NCBI GenBank assembly: GCA_001543015.1
Contig: LFLC01000034.1
Span: 1 to 40,766 of the forward strand
Length of the DNA stretch: 40,766 nt
Origin: Nitrosopumilus sp. LS_AOA
GTDB lineage: Archaea; Thermoproteota; Nitrososphaeria; Nitrososphaerales; Nitrosopumilaceae
Direction of reading: 5' to 3'
In this document: one piece after another, positions 35,891 to 40,766 of the stretch
Layout of the letters: each line of letters opens with the position of its first letter
Numbering within the stretch: the first letter of the stretch is position 1
Notes under the pieces: model-generated
The model's input: the letters and a program-made list of their open reading frames with translations, nothing else
Told to the model about the DNA's origin: nothing
Databases searched by the model: none
Position numbers and translations under genes: made by a program

Positions 35891-36532
35891 TTGAATTTTT
35901 AACTAATATCTTTTTCTCTTGAAAATTAGATCATATTTTCTCTAAATTCATATATTTTTTCAGAGTTATAATTTTATTCTGTGAGTGAATATGGCATGAA
36001 TTCATTGTTAATATTAAAAATGAGTTTAGGGCTTAAGGTCCATTCTGATGCAGACTTAGACGACAGCCCATCTTGCTTAATCGCAGTTATTTGTATAAAC
36101 TGCTATCCGCAATTACATTATGTCAAATTTGGTAATGTGTTCTTGTTTGAACTTTGTAAACATTCATCATATCAGTTTGATCAAAATAAAATACCATAAT
36201 ACTATCTAGTCATTTTTTTTACTTTACACAAGTTTACGACTTATACTAAAAAACTGAGGATAGTTTGCTCTCTATTTTTTACTATTTTAAAATATAATTC
36301 ATGATTTGTTTTCATTTTGAACCCTCATCATGTTTTTTATCCTGAAACGACAAAGATCCTTATACTATTTTTGATTATAGTATCTTGCAGACTAACACTA
36401 ATGATGGTTGGGCACTTTTCCTAACTATCATTGGCTATATTCTAAAATTGTTTTACAAATTATTTTTTTCTAGAATTGCATCTTTTAGTAATATTTGGAA
36501 AGATATTTCAAACCATTTATTCTATAATTATT
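35891..36532. other. Intergenic region without a clear gene
   Basis: About 640 bases. The part at 36020-36120 is less AT-rich than its surroundings and holds a hairpin at about 36085-36105 (GCAGTT, nine-base loop, AACTGC) and a pair GGGCT/AGCCC about 40 bases apart. Plus-strand frames at 35981-36199 (72 codons, GTG start) and 36385-36570 do not resemble known proteins. It could hold a small RNA or the worn remains of a gene; I cannot identify either. No tRNA fold was found. Confidence 0.5.
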
Positions 36533-37045
36533 ATGACAAAAAAACGTCAAATCTTAGTAATTGGAAATAATACAAATGGTTGTACTCCAAAACATGAAAA
36601 AATTGCATATGATATTGGAGTAGAAATTGCAAAATCTGACTCTGTATTGATTACTGGTGGCTTGGGTGGTGTGATGGCTGCAGCATCTCATGGTGCACAT
36701 GATGCAAATGGATTAACAATTGGAATAATTCCTCAAGATGATCCTTCAATGGCCAATGAATTTTGTGATATTGTTATTCCAACTGGAATGGGACTTACTC
36801 GTGACTATCTAAATGCCCTTAGTGCTGATGGTGTTATTATTGTAGGTGGTGGCTCTGGTACTTTATCTGAGGCATGTGCATCATACATGTACAAAAAACC
36901 AATGGTTGCCGTTCGAAATTTGGCTAGTTCAGTTGAGCCATACATTGATGATTATATTGATCATAGAAAAAATATCAAAATTATTGGAGTTGATACTCCT
37001 CAAGAAGCAGTAAAGACAATTTTGGAATTGATTACCTCAAAGTAA
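36533..37045 (+). CDS. LOG-like nucleotide-binding protein (TIGR00725/SLOG type)
   Basis: 170-residue Rossmann-like protein: ILVIGN at the first strand, a long helix, VLITGGLGGVMAAASHGAHD, IGIIPQDD, TRDYLNALSADGVIIVGGGSGTLSEACASY and a C-terminal helix. The two glycine loops match the PGGxGTxxE-type nucleotide site of the LOG/DprA/molybdenum-cofactor-carrier superfamily, with GGGSGTLSE here. Lysine-decarboxylase annotations of such proteins are misleading; the ligand is probably a nucleotide or cofactor. The ATG at 36533 puts the first strand next to the start; an upstream start would add an unlikely hydrophobic stretch. Its end overlaps the next gene by nine bases. Confidence 0.82.
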   Translation: MTKKRQILVIGNNTNGCTPKHEKIAYDIGVEIAKSDSVLITGGLGGVMAAASHGAHDANGLTIGIIPQDDPSMANEFCDIVIPTGMGLTRDYLNALSADGVIIVGGGSGTLSEACASYMYKKPMVAVRNLASSVEPYIDDYIDHRKNIKIIGVDTPQEAVKTILELITSK

Positions 37046-37840
37046 GTTTGACTCACTTTTTTTGTATAATTTAATATGACTATATGCACCAAAGGCCCAT
37101 AATATGTATGCCCAACTAAACAATATGTCTAGAGGGTGTCCAGGATAGTATGCGTCATCTACTGAAAAAATGAGATAACTTGTATCTGCAATGACCCACA
37201 GAATTGTACCTAATAGTATCATGGTCCAAAGTAAATTCACTTGTCCTCTAAAGAAAAGAATTGTAGCGATGATTGAAGGTATTATAATTATTGCATCTAG
37301 TATTGGATAAATTGCGTATAGGAAAATTGTCAACCCATCTAGTTTTTCACTTTCTATATCAAATGTAAAGTACAATGTTGGAATTACTATTAACAATGAA
37401 ACTAGTACTGATATTGTGATGATCTTTTTTGTAATGATTTGTTTTCTTGGTAATAAATAAAATATTGTAAACGAGAAGAACAACGGATACCCAATAATGT
37501 AAAAAATATCACTTGTTAATGTTGAAATATTTTCAATATCATATTCATAATCATAGCTATAGGTATTTTCTCCTACAAACCAACAAACAAAAGTTAATGT
37601 AAATAAGATCCATGCAACACTATGATTTCCACGTATGCCATATCTTAATACCAGTATTGATCCTAAAATAATAACAACAATTGGTGTTATGATATAAAAT
37701 ATATCTGTCATATACCTATCTTCTGTAATGAAAAATTCTTCTTGATTGACTATATTTCCAATTAAAAATACCACTACTACGGCAATAAGTGAGAAAATTA
37801 GAATATTTTTGTTTTCTAATGTGTCAAAACGTGTCTTCAA
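37037..37840 (-). CDS. Eight-helix membrane protein, 267 aa
   Basis: Eight hydrophobic segments near residues 12-30, 43-62, 71-90, 105-125, 137-158, 168-190, 198-220 and 235-255. Conserved-looking polar features within or near helices include WFVGENTYSY, WVIADTSYLI and YPGHPLDILFSWAYILWAFG. It starts with TTG (37838-37840) four bases after the stop of the upstream small gene, so the pair is translationally coupled. No transporter or enzyme motif is recognised; the Trp/Tyr-rich helices recall archaeal sensor-type membrane proteins. Confidence 0.78.
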   Translation of the reverse strand: MKTRFDTLENKNILIFSLIAVVVVFLIGNIVNQEEFFITEDRYMTDIFYIITPIVVIILGSILVLRYGIRGNHSVAWILFTLTFVCWFVGENTYSYDYEYDIENISTLTSDIFYIIGYPLFFSFTIFYLLPRKQIITKKIITISVLVSLLIVIPTLYFTFDIESEKLDGLTIFLYAIYPILDAIIIIPSIIATILFFRGQVNLLWTMILLGTILWVIADTSYLIFSVDDAYYPGHPLDILFSWAYILWAFGAYSHIKLYKKSESNLL

Positions 37841-37842
37841 GA

Positions 37843-38127
37843 CTATCCTTCCATGATAGTTAGAAATTGTATGATGGGTTTGTCCATGTTTGTTTTTTGT
37901 AATCTCACATTGATTGTTTTTAGAATACCTTGATAGGCATTTCCAAATAATTCCTTTAATATTTTTTTGAGATATTCTGGATGTTTTAGAGAATCTGAAA
38001 TTTCACAATTATATTCTTCTTTTAGCCTTGATTTGACTAGTTCTAATTCTGGGTTTCCCATTTTAAGAAGTGCGTGTTCTACTGATAATGTGACTAACGC
38101 TTCAATCATTTCCTTATCATATAACAT
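37843..38127 (-). CDS. Small helical protein, 94 aa
   Basis: Soluble, mostly helical, with an acidic and leucine-rich N-terminal half (IEALVTLSVEHALLKMG) and a basic C-terminal half (ILKTINVRLQKTN). It ends MEG-stop, four bases before the TTG of the eight-helix membrane protein, suggesting the two act together. A preserved ATG at 38127 follows an AT-rich spacer. I do not recognise the family; relatives seem likely only in thaumarchaea. Confidence 0.72.
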   Translation of the reverse strand: MLYDKEMIEALVTLSVEHALLKMGNPELELVKSRLKEEYNCEISDSLKHPEYLKKILKELFGNAYQGILKTINVRLQKTNMDKPIIQFLTIMEG

Positions 38128-38226
38128 GAAACAAAATATTTTTTACATTATTTATAATCATCATAAAATATTTTGTCTTTGTAGATCATTTAATCTAGAC
38201 AAAAATTGCTAATCTGATTACACAAA

Positions 38227-39366
38227 TTATTGCATAGATACAAGCAATGGATCTGGTTTGTAAAACTCTCCATGCTCTTTTGCTAATTTGTTTAACTCTT
38301 CTACGATTTTTCTAATTCCAATCTCCTTTGCTGTTTCAAACAGTGGTTTTTTCAAACCCAATCCTAGTTTTGCAGCTTTTTCAATCTCTTCAATATCTGA
38401 TGCCCCATTTGTAATGAGCCATGCCGCATTGTTTAGAATATTTGCCACAATCTGAATTGGATTGCATTTGGCAGCTAGTTCTTCTGAGAGCGAAACTCGT
38501 TCATATTTGTCATCTGAATATTTGTAGTATCCTTCACCTGATTTTTGTCCCAATTTTTTATCATCAAACATTTTCTCAACTAGCGGGTGTGGGTTTATTA
38601 CTTTTTTATCTCGTAAATACATCTCAGTTGTTGCTTTGTGAATTACATCCATACCCGTAAAGTCTGCCAACTCAAATATCCCCATAGGAAAGCCAAGTTT
38701 GAATTTTACAGCAGAATCAATTTCCTCTAATGTTGCACCTGTTCTATCTTTAAGAAAACAAGCTTCGTGAACCATTGGGATGAATAGTCTATTGATGATA
38801 AATCCTGGAACATCTTTTCTGCATACTACTGCTTCTTTGTTAACTGACTTTACATATTCTAGAGTTAAATCTGTAACTTCTTGACTAGTTTTCTCTCCTG
38901 GAATCACTTCAACTAGTTTCATTAATTGTGGTGGATTGAAAAAATGAATTCCGATAAATTTTTCAGGACGAGATGTTGTATTTGCTATTTCTGTAATTGG
39001 CAATGTACTTGTATTTGATGCAAATATCACTTCAGGTGCTGCAACTTTATCTAATTCTTCATAGACTTTTTTCTTTAAATCCATTATTTCTGGAACCACC
39101 TCGATAATTAATTCTGCATCTTTTACAGCATCACTCAAATCTACAATTGGTGTGATTCTTGAAAAAATTGAATCCCCCTCTTCTTTTGAAATTTTTTCTT
39201 TTGATACTAGTTTATCTAAACTCCATTTTATTTTCTCCATAGCTTTATCCAAAAATTCTTTTTTGATATCACGTAATACCACATTATATCCTGCAGTTGC
39301 TGAGACTTGGGCAATTCCATGTCCCATAACTCCTGAACCTAAAACTGTGATATTTTTTACTTTCAT
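38227..39366 (-). CDS. 3-hydroxyacyl-CoA (3-hydroxybutyryl-CoA) dehydrogenase
   Basis: NAD-dependent enzyme that oxidises (S)-3-hydroxybutyryl-CoA to acetoacetyl-CoA, a late step of the thaumarchaeal 3-hydroxypropionate/4-hydroxybutyrate cycle. Rossmann motif GSGVMGHG near residue 10, FASNTSTLPITEIA, GIHFFNPPQLMKLVEVI with the catalytic His, PGFIINRL and the substrate helix domain MGIFELADFTGMDV are all present. At 379 residues it exceeds the 280-290 of single enzymes: a second C-terminal helical domain (from about residue 295) resembles a repeat of the first. The ATG at 39366 puts the Rossmann strand at the start; upstream codons add an unlikely basic leader. Confidence 0.93.
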   Translation of the reverse strand: MKVKNITVLGSGVMGHGIAQVSATAGYNVVLRDIKKEFLDKAMEKIKWSLDKLVSKEKISKEEGDSIFSRITPIVDLSDAVKDAELIIEVVPEIMDLKKKVYEELDKVAAPEVIFASNTSTLPITEIANTTSRPEKFIGIHFFNPPQLMKLVEVIPGEKTSQEVTDLTLEYVKSVNKEAVVCRKDVPGFIINRLFIPMVHEACFLKDRTGATLEEIDSAVKFKLGFPMGIFELADFTGMDVIHKATTEMYLRDKKVINPHPLVEKMFDDKKLGQKSGEGYYKYSDDKYERVSLSEELAAKCNPIQIVANILNNAAWLITNGASDIEEIEKAAKLGLGLKKPLFETAKEIGIRKIVEELNKLAKEHGEFYKPDPLLVSMQ

Positions 39367-39566
39367 GTTTTTCAAAAAACCATGTTTCCTTTTTAATGTA
39401 TTTGAGGGCTCAAAATCGTTACTAATGATCACTTGGAACTATTCTTACACCTATTACTTTTTTGGAAAAATCTTAGGTAAATCCTGTATTTTCAATTGAT
39501 TAAAAATTTCATGTTTATTTTTTCAAACAGACAGTAAATTATTAAATAAAATCAGGTAAAATCTTT

Positions 39567-40394
39567 GTGCAAAAACAAGAATCTACTGATATTGAGACTA
39601 TACATACTCTAAATGAATTACGTTTTATTCAAAAAATGAACAAATCACTCACAACTGTGCTAAATGATAAAATCCATCAAATTGAGAAATTAAACAAACA
39701 CCTAGCTGAACAAAATTCAAAAAAAGATGATTTTATCAGTATTGCAACTCATGAATTAAAGTCACCAATTCACCCAATTCTTGGATTTGCTGAACTTGCA
39801 AAAACTGGAATTATGTCTAATGATGAGGCATGGACCGGTGTAGTTGAGATGGCCACCCAATTACAGAATCTAATTGGCGTGATTTTGGATGCAAATCATA
39901 TTGATAGAAATTCATTAAAATTAACAATTTCAGAAATTAATCTTAAAGATATCATTACTCAAAAAGTAATGATTTCAAAATCTTCTCCTGACTGCATGGT
40001 ACCAATTTTATGTGAATTAGGAGATGATATGATTATTTCTGGTGATATAGTTCGTTTAGGTGAAGTGTTTCAAAATCTTCTAAATAATTCAATAAAATTT
40101 ACTGAAACTGGATTCATCAAAGTTTCAGGACATGTTGATAAATCAAATAATGAAATACTCTTAAGATTTTCTGACTCTGGTACTGGTATACCAACTGAAG
40201 TTGAAGAAAATATTTTTGAAAAATTTGTTACCAAAAATACAGATTCTCAAAAACCAGGAACTGGATTGGGATTATTTGTATCAAAAGGAATTATTGAATC
40301 TCATGGGGGAAAAATTTATGCAAATAATAATTTGGATGCTGGTGCCACTTTTACTATTATTCTCCCCATTACTCAATTAGAATCTCATCAATAG
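39567..40394 (+). CDS. Soluble sensor histidine kinase without a sensor domain
   Basis: Residues 15-55 form a coiled coil, followed by a HisKA helix with the phosphorylated His62 in SIATHELKSP. A HATPase_c domain follows: N box NLLNNSIKFTE, G1 box FSDSGTGIP, F box IFEKF and G2 box GTGLGLFVSKGIIESHGG. No membrane helix, PAS or GAF domain is present, so the signal must come through a partner. The start is a GTG at 39567; an AT-rich ATTAAATAA about 25 bases upstream could be its TATA box. No receiver gene is adjacent; the nearest trace is the receiver-domain remnant at 27612-27705. Confidence 0.9.
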   Translation: MQKQESTDIETIHTLNELRFIQKMNKSLTTVLNDKIHQIEKLNKHLAEQNSKKDDFISIATHELKSPIHPILGFAELAKTGIMSNDEAWTGVVEMATQLQNLIGVILDANHIDRNSLKLTISEINLKDIITQKVMISKSSPDCMVPILCELGDDMIISGDIVRLGEVFQNLLNNSIKFTETGFIKVSGHVDKSNNEILLRFSDSGTGIPTEVEENIFEKFVTKNTDSQKPGTGLGLFVSKGIIESHGGKIYANNNLDAGATFTIILPITQLESHQ

Positions 40395-40542
40395 TTTTTT
40401 CAATATTATTTTCATATTTTATTTTTAAAATTTCCTGGATATTTTTTTGTACAAATTTTTAATAATTTCTTGTTCTCCTTTTTCTACTTGTTCATTTTGA
40501 TATAACACTCATTTATCTTAAATATAATTAAATAAATTATTG

Positions 40543-40728
40543 ATGACAATTTTGTGGGTAGTAATTGGGCTAGGAATTGTTTGTGTGGGTTTTTTGATTA
40601 GAAAATATATGAATACCCACAAATATGATTATGTCCAATTGAATTTACATTGTAAAAATTGCGGCGATGTTACAAATGGATTAAAATGCTCTCAATGTGA
40701 AAATGAAAAACCATCTAAAAATTATTAG
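40543..40728 (+). CDS. Membrane-anchored mini zinc-ribbon protein, 61 aa
   Basis: One N-terminal helix (ILWVVIGLGIVCVGFLI) followed by a basic stretch and a four-cysteine ribbon (CKNCGDVTNGLKCSQC). A zinc ion bound near the cytoplasmic membrane face is likely. The ATG at 40543 is used; a TTG directly before it is an alternative. No known family is recognised, but similar short TM-plus-ribbon proteins are common in thaumarchaea. Confidence 0.7.
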   Translation: MTILWVVIGLGIVCVGFLIRKYMNTHKYDYVQLNLHCKNCGDVTNGLKCSQCENEKPSKNY

Positions 40729-40766
40729 TAATTGAGAAAATCTATAAAATCAATGTTTTGAATAGA

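Noticed and set aside
36020-36120. Possible tRNA or box C/D RNA
   Set aside because: No cloverleaf with T-loop sequence could be drawn, and the RTGATGA and CTGA boxes are not placed as needed.
36476-36532. Upstream start of the LOG-like protein
   Set aside because: The extra 19 residues (MHLLVIFGKIFQ and onward) are hydrophobic and unlike the family; the ATG at 36533 starts directly before the first strand.

Overview
The window is AT-rich DNA from an ammonia-oxidising thaumarchaeon of the Nitrosopumilus/Cenarchaeum type. The evidence is an EF-1A, ribosomal protein S10, Rpo12 gene string, an archaeal ATP-dependent DNA ligase, the archaeal bifunctional FBP aldolase/phosphatase, an archaeal tRNA-splicing endonuclease, a 3-hydroxybutyryl-CoA dehydrogenase of the type used in the 3-hydroxypropionate/4-hydroxybutyrate cycle, and TATA boxes about 26 bases before start codons, as in leaderless archaeal transcripts. 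No rRNA, tRNA, CRISPR array or intact insertion sequence was seen.

Region 1 (1-3622) is the surprise. Bases 113 to about 2260 on the minus strand encode most of a class C G-protein-coupled receptor of the GABA-B type: the second part of a Venus-flytrap ligand domain, seven membrane helices with the FxPK signature after helix 7, and a C-terminal coiled coil. The frame is cut by a stop just upstream while receptor similarity is still visible, and an AATAAA lies downstream. It looks like an animal gene fragment, most simply sponge host DNA joined to a symbiont contig, or else a transfer. The AT-rich stretch between it and the archaeal genes carries two short tandem arrays.

Region 2 (3623-25237) is one uninterrupted gene for a secreted protein of 7204 residues: signal peptide, NHL propeller, about 53 fibronectin type III (FnIII) domains interrupted by a ricin-type lectin, another beta-rich insert and two DNRLRE-like modules, then four Ig-like modules of an archaeal cell-surface type. 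Perfect internal DNA duplications show recent growth by unequal exchange. Such proteins are candidates for cell-cell or symbiont-host adhesion.

Region 3 (25238-33099) holds mainly minus-strand housekeeping genes: a double-SDR oxidoreductase, tRNA endonuclease, a DUF47/PhoU-like protein, DNA ligase, a small membrane protein and FBP aldolase/phosphatase. A small gene graveyard at 27153-27705 contains a broken acetyltransferase and a response-regulator stub, followed by a plus-strand pair of small unknown genes.

Region 4 (33228-40766) starts with the translation/transcription operon tuf, rps10, rpo12 on the plus strand. After it come zinc-finger proteins and a 43-residue protein on the minus strand, a LOG-like nucleotide-binding protein, an eight-helix membrane protein with a small partner, 3-hydroxybutyryl-CoA dehydrogenase, a soluble histidine kinase and a tiny membrane-anchored zinc-ribbon protein. 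The two most noteworthy signals are the receptor fragment and the giant adhesin beside it; whether they truly share a chromosome is the key question.
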